A stretch of DNA of 21,481 bases from an uncultured Jannaschia sp. GTDB lineage: Bacteria > Pseudomonadota > Alphaproteobacteria > Rhodobacterales > Rhodobacteraceae. Below the pieces are notes generated by a model. The model had not been told where the DNA came from, ran no database searches, and saw nothing but the letters and a program-made list of their open reading frames with translations. Positions 14,520 to 21,481 of this stretch are shown here, in pieces. The stretch spans positions 1 to 21,481 of the forward strand of contig CALFSY010000163.1 of assembly GCA_937916365.1 (NCBI GenBank), read 5' to 3'. How positions within the stretch are numbered: position 1 is the stretch's first letter; every line of letters begins with the position of its first letter. The position numbers and the translations under genes were made by a program.

Positions 14520-15044
14520 TCAACGGCGGAAAATGCGGCGCAGATCGTCTAAACTATCGCGTTGCGTATCGTTCAAACCGTTGTTTGCGGCCGCGACATC
14601 GTTAATCACCAAAAGCGGCGCATCCAATGCCTCTGCCCCCGCTAAACGCATCAAACGCCGCCCTAAACGTGCCGTGGCCGTGGCGGCACCGTTGCTTTCA
14701 TTTACAAACCAATGCCCCATTATCAGCAACTCTTCAGCATCTTTTTTCGATACGTTCAGATGTGATTGTAATGCCCGCACATGCCTGTCACGTTGATCTT
14801 GTGTGGGTGGTGGCCCCTGTTCAATAAAAGCGACTGTCAATGCCCCAGCCGCCAGAATTGGATCATCCACACTGTCAATAGGGTGGGTGTTATAACGGCG
14901 GCGAAACCCAAATCGGCGGGCAGCAGACATAACCCCCGAGGCAACATCAGCCAAATCGTTCGCGGTATCTGCAGCAGTGCGCATATAATAAAGGTAAGCG
15001 CCAACCATCGAAATAATTGTCACGAGGGCAATCAAAACAGGCAT
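14520..15044 (-). CDS. Membrane-anchored protein with possible TerB-like domain
   Basis: A 174-aa protein without a sure family. An N-terminal hydrophobic segment (PVLIALVTIISMVGAYLYYM, residues 2-21) should anchor it in the inner membrane with the rest in the cytoplasm. The helical body, with DPILAAGALTVAFIEQGP and LNVSKKDAEELLIMGHW, recalls TerB-type tellurite-resistance-like domains in length and acidic helix pattern, but I hold this loosely. The C-terminus is rich in arginine (DDLRRIFRR). GGAG lies 8 bases before ATG 15044. It heads the minus-strand run leading into gatB, and its promoter must lie in the 190-base divergent gap shared with ureG. Confidence 0.7.
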   Translation of the reverse strand: MPVLIALVTIISMVGAYLYYMRTAADTANDLADVASGVMSAARRFGFRRRYNTHPIDSVDDPILAAGALTVAFIEQGPPPTQDQRDRHVRALQSHLNVSKKDAEELLIMGHWFVNESNGAATATARLGRRLMRLAGAEALDAPLLVINDVAAANNGLNDTQRDSLDDLRRIFRR

Positions 15045-15234
15045 ATCGGAAACTCCAGCAACATATTTTGGTAAAATGGATTAATTTAACACAAACCACA
15101 TTGAAACCTACATTATTGCACCGAGTGTTAGTATTTCGTAGCGGTTTTCGTTTGCGCCTGAAATAAAAGACAATCTTGCGCAATGTTTCGACACACGCCA
15201 AAGTGTTGCAAATCGGTGTTGAACAGAGGTGCGC

Positions 15235-15879
15235 ATGATACACAAAAACGGCCCGCTGCGCGTGGGCATTGGCGGGCCGGTAGGCGCGGGTAAAACGACG
15301 TTAACCGAACGGTTGTGCCATGTGATGCGCGATACGTATTCACTGGCCGTTATCACCAACGACATTTATACCGCCGAGGATGCCGAATTTTTGCTGCGCG
15401 CACAGGCCCTGCCTGCCCATCGGATCAAGGGTGTTGAAACCGGGGGGTGCCCACACACCGCAATCCGCGAAGATGCTTCGATCAATCTAGCGGCGGTGGC
15501 GGATTTTCGCGCGGCGATTCCCGATCTTGATATCATTTTTATTGAATCGGGGGGCGATAACCTGGCCGCGACATTTTCGCCGGAACTGGCCGATTTGACG
15601 TTATATGTAATCGACACAGCAGCAGGCCAGGATATTCCGCGCAAACGCGGCCCTGGTGTCACGCGATCTGACCTTTTGATTGTAAACAAAATTGACCTTG
15701 CCCCGCATGTGGGGGTTAACCCCGCCCTCTTGGAATCTGATACCAAGGCCGCACGCGGGGATAGACCGTTTGTAATGGCTAGCCTGCGAATGGGGCACGG
15801 CGTTGATGACATCGTTGCGTTTTTACGCGATGCAGGGGGGTTGGTGCCTGTAAACGGTGCGACCCAAAACGTTGCATGA
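15235..15879 (+). CDS. ureG: Urease accessory GTPase UreG
   Basis: SIMIBI-class GTPase of 214 aa that delivers nickel to urease in the UreD-F-G complex. Everything canonical is present: P-loop GPVGAGKT (14-21), the Ni/Zn-binding C72-P73-H74 in VETGGCPHTAIREDAS, the ESGGDNL switch region (104-110), VIDTAAGQDIPRK, and the guanine-specificity NKID (151-154). I chose ATG 15235 because AGAGG lies 5 bases upstream; the in-frame GTG at 15229 would overlap that site. What is odd is the location: no urease structural gene and no ureD, ureE or ureF is beside it. Instead its stop overlaps, as ATGA (15876-15879), the start of a MoxR-type ATPase gene. It may serve a urease encoded elsewhere or another metalloenzyme. 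Confidence 0.95.
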   Translation: MIHKNGPLRVGIGGPVGAGKTTLTERLCHVMRDTYSLAVITNDIYTAEDAEFLLRAQALPAHRIKGVETGGCPHTAIREDASINLAAVADFRAAIPDLDIIFIESGGDNLAATFSPELADLTLYVIDTAAGQDIPRKRGPGVTRSDLLIVNKIDLAPHVGVNPALLESDTKAARGDRPFVMASLRMGHGVDDIVAFLRDAGGLVPVNGATQNVA

Positions 15880-16802
15880 CGGAAAAAGAAAACACATTGA
15901 TGGACAGCATAGATGCCGTGCAGGCCCGCTTGGCCGATCAAAATTACGTTTGCGGGCGGGCGTTGGCCGTTGTCGTGTTTCTAAGCCTATCTTTGGGGCG
16001 TCCCTTGTTTTTAGAGGGTGAGGCCGGCACCGGCAAAACCGAGATTGCCAAAGCCATTGCCGCAGCCCTTGGGCGGCGGTTGATCCGGCTGCAATGTTAC
16101 GAAGGTTTGGATGCCGCAAGCGCCGTTTATGAATGGAATTTCGCGGCCCAAATGATCGCCATTCGCACGGCAGAGGCCACAGGCGAAACCGATCAAAACA
16201 CGTTAAAAACAAATCTATTTTCAACAGAATATTTAATTGAACGGCCCTTATTGCAGGCAATGCGCCCCGATCCCAATGGCGCACCGGTTTTGTTGATCGA
16301 CGAAATCGACCGCACCGATGAACCATTTGAGGCGTTTTTACTAGAAGCGTTAAGCGATTTTCAAGTCACGATCCCCGAACTTGGGCCCATCCGCGCGGCC
16401 GAACCGCCCGTTGTAATTCTAACCTCTAACCGCACACGCGAAGTGCACGATGCCCTTAAACGCCGCTGTTTATATCATTGGGTCGATTATCCGGATATAG
16501 ATCGTGAAATGGCGATATTGCAGGCGCGTGTGCCCAACGCGGCGGAACGTTTAAGCCGCGAGGTTGTGGGGTTTGTGCAAAAGCTACGAACCGAAGATTT
16601 GTTCAAACGTCCCGGCGTGGCCGAAACCATTGATTGGGCGAAATGTTTGCTGGCACTTGATATGATCGAATTAAGCCCCGCCGCGATTGCCGACACGCTT
16701 GGCGCATTGTTAAAATATCAAGATGATATTCAACGTTTGCAAGGGTCCGAGGCAAAACGCATTCTTGATGATGTTCAGGCCGAAATCCGCGCAGAATCAT
16801 AA
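15876..16802 (+). CDS. MoxR-family AAA+ ATPase, CoxD-like
   Basis: AAA+ ATPase of 308 aa of the MoxR type, chaperone-like machines that remodel or activate enzyme complexes, often with a VWA partner. Walker A is GEAGTGKT (48-55) and Walker B is LLIDEID (139-145), followed by the sensor region VVILTSNRTRE and the arginine-bearing ALKRRCLYHW. The RPLFLEGEAGTGKTEIAKA and EPFEAFLLEALSDF stretches match CoxD, which matures the copper-molybdenum centre of CO dehydrogenase together with CoxE. The start overlaps the ureG stop (ATGA), implying coupled translation; ATG 15900 is an alternative that matches CoxD N-termini better. A VWA gene follows after 33 bases. The client protein is not encoded nearby. 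Confidence 0.9.
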   Translation: MTEKENTLMDSIDAVQARLADQNYVCGRALAVVVFLSLSLGRPLFLEGEAGTGKTEIAKAIAAALGRRLIRLQCYEGLDAASAVYEWNFAAQMIAIRTAEATGETDQNTLKTNLFSTEYLIERPLLQAMRPDPNGAPVLLIDEIDRTDEPFEAFLLEALSDFQVTIPELGPIRAAEPPVVILTSNRTREVHDALKRRCLYHWVDYPDIDREMAILQARVPNAAERLSREVVGFVQKLRTEDLFKRPGVAETIDWAKCLLALDMIELSPAAIADTLGALLKYQDDIQRLQGSEAKRILDDVQAEIRAES

Positions 16803-16835
16803 ACATCGGATTTTTGTGAAGGTTTCGATACGGCG

Positions 16836-18068
16836 ATGGTCGAACATGCCCCGCTTGATTTGCCGGATAACCCACAATTAACGCGCAATATCGTGCATTT
16901 TGCGCGTGCACTACGGGCGGCGGGCCTGCCCGCTGGACCGGGGCGGATTTGTGATGCGATCCGCGCCGTTGGCGCCGCGGGATTTTCGGATCGGGCGGAT
17001 TTTTACCATACGTTACAGGCGTGTTTTACCGCGCGGGCGGAACACCGCATCGTTTTTGCGCAACTCTTCCGGTTGTATTGGCGCGATCCGCGTTATCTGG
17101 ATCACATGATGTCCGCCCTAACACCGGCCATACGCGGCGTGGCCGAGGAACGCACAGCCAAACCTGCGGAAAAAAGGGCGGCTGAGGCGCTGCTTCATGG
17201 TGCAGACCAAAAGCAACAGGATGCGCCAAATGTTCAAGATCAAACTGAGACCGAAATAGAAATTGATGCAACGCTGACGATGAGTCGGCAAGAGCGTTTG
17301 AAAACATTAGATTTTGAACAAATGTCCATCACCGAAATGGCCGAAGCCAAACGTATAATAGCCAACCTAAAGCTCAGCATACCACCCATAAGAACGCGGC
17401 GGACGAAGCCCGCCCCCCATGGGCCACGCCCCGATTGGCGGCACACAATGCGCCAAGCCGCACGCCAAGGTGGTGATATTTCCGCAATCGCCCGCGCCGA
17501 CCGCAGCCGGCGATGGCCCGCTTTGGTTGCGCTATGCGATATTTCCGGATCAATGACACACTACAGCCGCGCAATCTTGCATTTTTTGCATATGATGGCG
17601 AACCAAAAAGGCGCCGGTTGGGCCAAGGTGCACGCCTTTACCTTTGGCACCCGCCTCACCAATATCACGCGGCACCTGGGCCACCGCGATGTGGATGCCG
17701 CCCTTGCCGCCGCAGGGGCAGAGGCGCAAGATTGGGACGGGGGAACGCGCATCGGCACATGCCTATCGACCTTTAACCGAGATTGGGGGCGGCGGATTTT
17801 GGCCCAAGGGGCGGTGGTGATATTAATTACCGACGGCCTAGATCGAGGCGACCCGGGCGATTTAGCAACCACGATGGAACGTTTACACCTTTCTGCGCGG
17901 CGGGTGATTTGGATCAATCCTTTGTTGCGGTGGGAAGGTTTCGCGCCCAAAGCGGCGGGCATTCGCGCCATTCTGCCATATGTCGATACTTTGCGTGCGG
18001 GTCATAATATTGCCGCTTTGGAAGGGCTGGCCAAAGCTCTGGGTGAACTGAACCATAATCGCCTCTAA
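16836..18068 (+). CDS. VWA domain-containing protein, CoxE-like
   Basis: A 410-aa protein with a C-terminal von Willebrand A domain of the CoxE type. The metal-ion-dependent adhesion site is intact: DISGS at residues 235-239 (ALCDISGSMTHYSR), a threonine in the DGGTRIG segment and the aspartate in LITDGLDRG. The N-terminal 200 residues are helical and charged, with a linker (QTETEIEIDATL) before RTRRTKPAPHG. MoxR ATPases and VWA proteins act in pairs, and here the ATPase gene ends 33 bases upstream, so the three genes from ureG form a probable operon. In the cox system the pair inserts or activates a metal centre. The gene abuts, without a single base between, the stop of the convergent rhomboid gene. 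Confidence 0.9.
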   Translation: MVEHAPLDLPDNPQLTRNIVHFARALRAAGLPAGPGRICDAIRAVGAAGFSDRADFYHTLQACFTARAEHRIVFAQLFRLYWRDPRYLDHMMSALTPAIRGVAEERTAKPAEKRAAEALLHGADQKQQDAPNVQDQTETEIEIDATLTMSRQERLKTLDFEQMSITEMAEAKRIIANLKLSIPPIRTRRTKPAPHGPRPDWRHTMRQAARQGGDISAIARADRSRRWPALVALCDISGSMTHYSRAILHFLHMMANQKGAGWAKVHAFTFGTRLTNITRHLGHRDVDAALAAAGAEAQDWDGGTRIGTCLSTFNRDWGRRILAQGAVVILITDGLDRGDPGDLATTMERLHLSARRVIWINPLLRWEGFAPKAAGIRAILPYVDTLRAGHNIAALEGLAKALGELNHNRL

Positions 18069-18944
18069 TCAATCCTTATTTTTTGCCCAAGGTGATTGCA
18101 AAGGTGGGCGGTGACGCCGCCCTGAACGTGGAATACGGCCCAAATCCGATAATGATTGAATGGCATATCCATCGTTATTCTGCACAGGGCGAACACGACG
18201 CACCGGTGGTATGGTTGTGCGATGCGTGGGATTGTAAACGTTGTGCGCCCGATCATACCCGGTCACGCTTTGGGGTTTTGCCCAATACTGCACCCCGCCA
18301 CGGCGCAACCAGATCGGCAATAAAATAATGCCCCCCGCCAGAAAACCACCCGCATGGGCCCAATACGCCACACCGCTGCCCATCACATCCATGGCAAGAC
18401 CGTTAAACAACTGTAGCCCGAACCATAATCCTAACATTAGCCAGGCTGGAATTGTGAAGATTTTGATGAAAATGATAAGGATTACCAAAATATCTATTCG
18501 GGCCCGGGGAAACATTAAAAGATACCCACCCATAACCCCGGCAATCGCCCCCGAGGCCCCGACCATTGGGATGGTCGAACCGGGGGCGGCCACAATTTGC
18601 GCAATCGCGGCGGCAAGGCCCGCTAAAATATAAAACGCCAAAAACCCAACGTGGCCTAAAAGATCTTCAACGTTATCGCCGAAGATCCATAAAAATAACA
18701 TGTTACCGATAAGGTGCATCCACCCGCCATGCAGGAACATGTGCGACAACAAAGTGTGCCATTCCGCACCACCCACAACATCTTGGGCAACCAAGGCCCA
18801 GTCACCATAAAACGCAAGAAGATGCGCCTGATTTCCCGAAAGCGATGGGTAATAGGCCAAAAAAACCACGATGTTGATCGCGATCAAAGCCCAGGTGACA
18901 AATGGTGTCCGTTCAGACGGATTATGATCCCGGATTGGAAACAT
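18069..18944 (-). CDS. Rhomboid-family intramembrane serine protease
   Basis: Polytopic inner-membrane protease of 291 aa that cleaves transmembrane segments of other proteins. The catalytic serine is S131 in GASGAIAG and the catalytic histidine H197 in AYWAHAGGFLAG; H77 and N81 in HLIGNMLFLWIFG supply the oxyanion region. About six hydrophobic segments are visible, starting with VTWALIAINIVVFLAYY. The C-terminal 80 residues are polar, with many R, P and H, and probably cytoplasmic. The start at 18944 has AGGG only 2 bases upstream, and GACCC/GGGTC flanking that site could fold over it. It is convergent with, and abuts, the VWA gene. The substrate is not evident. Confidence 0.93.
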   Translation of the reverse strand: MFPIRDHNPSERTPFVTWALIAINIVVFLAYYPSLSGNQAHLLAFYGDWALVAQDVVGGAEWHTLLSHMFLHGGWMHLIGNMLFLWIFGDNVEDLLGHVGFLAFYILAGLAAAIAQIVAAPGSTIPMVGASGAIAGVMGGYLLMFPRARIDILVILIIFIKIFTIPAWLMLGLWFGLQLFNGLAMDVMGSGVAYWAHAGGFLAGGIILLPIWLRRGGVQYWAKPQSVTGYDRAHNVYNPTHRTTIPPVRRVRPVQNNDGYAIQSLSDLGRIPRSGRRHRPPLQSPWAKNKD

Positions 18945-19051
18945 GACCCTATCGACATTGGGTCAAGGAAGCGTAAGTCAAGTTTAATCGCGCAAACTAT
19001 GCGACCGCACTATGTTGTGCATCATCTAATGGGGCGCGCCTTATTGATCGG

Positions 19052-20431
19052 TTATTCCCGCCCAATGCGCGACAATACACTGTCAAGCCGCTCGCCACGG
19101 GGCGATAAAACGCGCGGGCGCCCTGCATCAAACGCCCCGGCATAGGCATTTGCGTCATATTCCGGCACAGGAAGGCCCAGATGGGACACCGTCAACAAAC
19201 CAGATGCAGCCAACACCGAATACGCGGCAATGAACACATCCGCCTGCGCTTGGATCCGCCCGATCCGCGCATCCAACAAATCTTGTTCCGAGTCTAAAAC
19301 ATCAAGTGTCGTGCGTGCACCAAGCGCGGCTTCCTCGGTCACACCTTCAAGTGCCAGTTCCGCCGCCCGAATACGTTGATCCGAGGCTGCGATCTGTGCT
19401 TGCGCGATACGTAGCTGCGCATAAGCGTTTCCAACTGTTTGTAAATTAATCAACGCTTGTTGATTAAGGCCCGATCGCGTGGCGGCAACCTGGGCAATCG
19501 CCTGGCGTTCCAAGGATGCGATTTGCCCACCCTGATAAATTGGTTGTGTAAACGTAAGCGATAAGGTGTTTGACGATCCTTCAAACGCGGGGCCGCTTGG
19601 GTGTTCAAATGTTTCAGCGGCCTGCGCCCCCAACGTGATGGTTGGTGCGGCCTGCCCCCGGGCCTGGGCAACGGCGGCCTCGGCGGCGGTTACCTGATGC
19701 TGAATTGCGCGGATTGCAGGATGCGTTTCGCGGGCCAATCGTTCGGCCTCGGCCTGGTTTGCGGGCAAGGTGGGCATCGCCCCTGGCCCGCTAAGCGCGC
19801 TGGGCGATCGACCGACGGCCAAACCGAACAGTTCGCGGCTGATTTCAAGCGCGCCTTGCGCCGCTGCTTGGCCTGAACGCGCCTCGGCCAACTGCGCCTC
19901 GGCCTGGGCAACATCGGTGCGAGTATCTTCGCCCACATCAAACCGATCACGCGCTGCCCGCAACTGTTGGTTGATGACGCGCACATTCGCTTCGTTCACG
20001 CGCACCACCTGCATATCGCGCCACACGCTTAGATAAGCGACCACAGCATCGAGTAAGATTTGCTGTTCCAACGCCACAAGTTGCTGGCGCGCCGCAGCGG
20101 CGGTTTCACGGGCCGCTGTGATTGCATTGCGTCGCTGCTGTCCTTGGTAAAGCACTAATTGCCCAACCAATGACGCCGTGTTGGTTAATGTGTCGTTCAT
20201 CAAATCGCGTGATGCAGACGCTGTGAAATTAATAACAGGGAAAAGCTGTGAAATCGCTTGGGTTACGTTTTCATCATTGGTGCGCAGCAGGAAACGATTC
20301 TGTTCCAACAACTGTGAATTACGATAAGCATCCACCAAAACTTGGCGAAGCGTATCGGCCTGCACATGGGCCATGCCCAACCCAACCATCATGGTAAGCA
20401 TGGCAAACCCCGTGCGGATAAATTTACCCAT
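19052..20431 (-). CDS. tolC: TolC-family outer-membrane channel protein
   Basis: Outer-membrane efflux/secretion channel of 459 aa, the exit duct used by type I secretion systems and tripartite drug pumps. A signal peptide is present (MGKFIRTGFAMLTMMVGLGMAHVQA, cleavage before DTLRQ). The paired alpha-helical hairpin domains of the OEP family are visible as two related halves, each with long coiled-coil stretches rich in A, Q and R, for example AQAEAQLAEARSGQAAAQGA and RAAELALEGVTEEAALG; SLTFTQPIYQGGQ is a typical beta-barrel strand. AAAGGG lies about 10 bases before ATG 20431. A PIMT-like gene lies upstream on the same strand, 141 bases away. It is the only candidate outer channel in the window for the RTX protease, an inference only. 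Confidence 0.92.
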   Translation of the reverse strand: MGKFIRTGFAMLTMMVGLGMAHVQADTLRQVLVDAYRNSQLLEQNRFLLRTNDENVTQAISQLFPVINFTASASRDLMNDTLTNTASLVGQLVLYQGQQRRNAITAARETAAAARQQLVALEQQILLDAVVAYLSVWRDMQVVRVNEANVRVINQQLRAARDRFDVGEDTRTDVAQAEAQLAEARSGQAAAQGALEISRELFGLAVGRSPSALSGPGAMPTLPANQAEAERLARETHPAIRAIQHQVTAAEAAVAQARGQAAPTITLGAQAAETFEHPSGPAFEGSSNTLSLTFTQPIYQGGQIASLERQAIAQVAATRSGLNQQALINLQTVGNAYAQLRIAQAQIAASDQRIRAAELALEGVTEEAALGARTTLDVLDSEQDLLDARIGRIQAQADVFIAAYSVLAASGLLTVSHLGLPVPEYDANAYAGAFDAGRPRVLSPRGERLDSVLSRIGRE

Positions 20432-20572
20432 TTTTGTGAAGCCCTTTAATTTCTTGGATCATTTGGCGCTTACAACCTGTTGATCGGCTGGCAATTTGCC
20501 TATGGAAACTTTCAACACACCAAAGACCGCAAAGATTTTTCTATAGCAAGTGATATAGGGATTCAGCGGTTT

Positions 20573-21226
20573 CTAAAATACAAAACTGGGCGATTTTGTG
20601 AATCCCGGTAAAACTGTTGCGGCGGTGTTAAAGGCCGCGCGCCAAGACAATCGACCCGCCGTTTTTAAGCCCACGCGCGCCTCACCCAAGGGACCATCGG
20701 TAAAAACGGCGGCGATGCGCCCACCTTCTTTCACCTGGTCAATCAATGCTGTGGGCACAGTTTCAACGCCGCCAAAAATCGCCACGGCATCATATGGCCC
20801 GTTTTTGACGTTGCCGGCGGCCATATGCCCATGAATAACCACGGCATTTCCTACCTCTTGGGCGTTTAAGGCCACCTCGGCCTCACGTGCCAAAAATTCA
20901 TTTTCTTCAACCGCGACGACGGCTTGGGCCATGTGGGCCAGCAGTGCGGCGGCATATCCCGTGCCATCACCTAAGGCTAAAACAACAGAATCTGGTGTAA
21001 TATCCAATAAATCCAGTAATTTGGCCATACCACGGGGATCCAAAACCTGCCGCCCATCGCCCAAATCCAAGGGGCCGCCAATATAGGCCAGATCGCGCAA
21101 TGCGTTTGGCACATAAGCCTCTTTCGGGACGGAAAGCATGGCGTGGATGATGGGAAATTTTGTTACATCTTGGGTGCGCACTTGCGTGTCAACCATGGTA
21201 ACGCGGCGTTGGGTATAATTGGTCAT
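20573..21226 (-). CDS. Protein-L-isoaspartate O-methyltransferase-like protein
   Basis: SAM-dependent methyltransferase of 217 aa related to PIMT, which repairs isoaspartyl residues. The family's N-terminal pattern (RRVTMVDTQVRTQDVTKFPII, then VPKEAYVP) and the SAM-binding strand VVLALGDGTGYAAALLA are visible. However, the canonical QTISQP substrate loop is replaced by RQVLDPRGM, and the acidic residue usual before the glycine motif is alanine. So it may not act on isoaspartate. I chose ATG 21226 because homologues begin at this MTNYTQRR segment; the open frame runs back to 21325. No clear Shine-Dalgarno is present. The tolC homologue follows downstream, an arrangement I recall from Rhodobacterales. 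Confidence 0.85.
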   Translation of the reverse strand: MTNYTQRRVTMVDTQVRTQDVTKFPIIHAMLSVPKEAYVPNALRDLAYIGGPLDLGDGRQVLDPRGMAKLLDLLDITPDSVVLALGDGTGYAAALLAHMAQAVVAVEENEFLAREAEVALNAQEVGNAVVIHGHMAAGNVKNGPYDAVAIFGGVETVPTALIDQVKEGGRIAAVFTDGPLGEARVGLKTAGRLSWRAAFNTAATVLPGFTKSPSFVF

Positions 21227-21337
21227 GGATATATCAATCCGCTGGCTTTGAACATAAATATTGGCATGAAACATAGGGCGACACAACGCGACATAAGTGA
21301 TGTTTTCAGTGCGCAATTTTGGCAAAAAGTTGCGGAT

Positions 21338-21481
21338 TCAAAATAAACTGCCCTGCGGGCCAGACCCAGATGGGGTGCGACGTTTGCGTGTTTGGGGTTT
21401 TGGCGGTGCATCAATGGGTGCAACGGCCAAACGGCCATCGACAAATTCGATGTTAAGCGTGGTGTGATCCGCCACGGCTTT
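21338..21481 (-). CDS. xseA: 3' end of probable exodeoxyribonuclease VII large subunit (partial)
   Basis: The last 47 codons of a minus-strand gene that runs off the window. The frame is open to base 21481 and reads DHTTLNIEFVDGRLAVAP, then a proline- and arginine-rich linker, ending GPQGSLF before TGA. The LxIxFxDGxxAV strand followed by a low-complexity tail and QGSLF matches what I recall of XseA C-termini in Rhodobacterales. XseA with XseB degrades single-stranded DNA to oligonucleotides. Only the tail is visible, with no catalytic motif, so the name rests on that short match. The PIMT-like gene begins about 110 bases downstream. Confidence 0.55.
   Translation of the reverse strand, partial: KAVADHTTLNIEFVDGRLAVAPIDAPPKPQTRKRRTPSGSGPQGSLF

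Noticed and set aside
18874..18887. Perfect FNR-type box TTGATCGCGATCAA
   Set aside because: It lies inside the rhomboid coding sequence (codons for L-I-A-I-N), about 60 bases after the start, so it is most likely a coding coincidence.

Overview
The window looks like chromosomal sequence of an alphaproteobacterium, most probably Rhodobacterales (Roseobacter-like). The grounds are the set of protein families, the isoaspartyl-methyltransferase-like gene next to a tolC homologue, the QGSLF-type C-terminus of a probable xseA, and coding GC that is clearly above that of the intergenic DNA. I recognise no insertion sequence, prophage, tRNA, rRNA or CRISPR array. Taxonomy is inferred from gene content only.

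Layout. 1-2700 (+): a GNAT acetyltransferase, a class I amino acid aminotransferase and a VUT/YhhQ-type queuosine-precursor transporter. A short transcript unit follows with an 18-nt complement of the 16S rRNA 3' end, a protein-like 40-codon frame and a strong terminator. 2760-3723: an outer-membrane beta-barrel gene (-) with its own terminator, then a divergent regulatory region. 3724-7118: an EVE-domain gene (+); an HD-domain diiron-oxygenase-like gene (-) and a PhyH-type Fe(II)/2-oxoglutarate oxygenase (-), a pairing that recalls PhnY/PhnZ and TmpA/TmpB; and two AT-rich orphan genes, a 77-aa membrane protein and a 166-aa exported protein. 7119-11288 (-): ahcY, then a large subtilisin-like protease with RTX calcium-binding repeats that is probably secreted by a type I system.

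11289-15044 (-): a likely operon of a membrane-anchored TerB-like protein, gatB, and a DNA methyltransferase fused to an Mrr-like nuclease-type domain, the last joined to gatB by an ATGA overlap. 15235-18068 (+): ureG, a MoxR/CoxD-like AAA+ ATPase and a CoxE-like VWA protein, with no urease structural gene nearby. 18069-21481 (-): a rhomboid protease, a TolC-family outer-membrane protein, a PIMT-like methyltransferase and the 3' end of a probable xseA.

Most genes are ordinary housekeeping or accessory genes. The parts most worth a second look are the extended anti-16S element with its displaced small frame (2529-2660), the HD/PhyH oxygenase pair, and the ureG-moxR-VWA cluster, which has the makings of a metallocentre maturation module.
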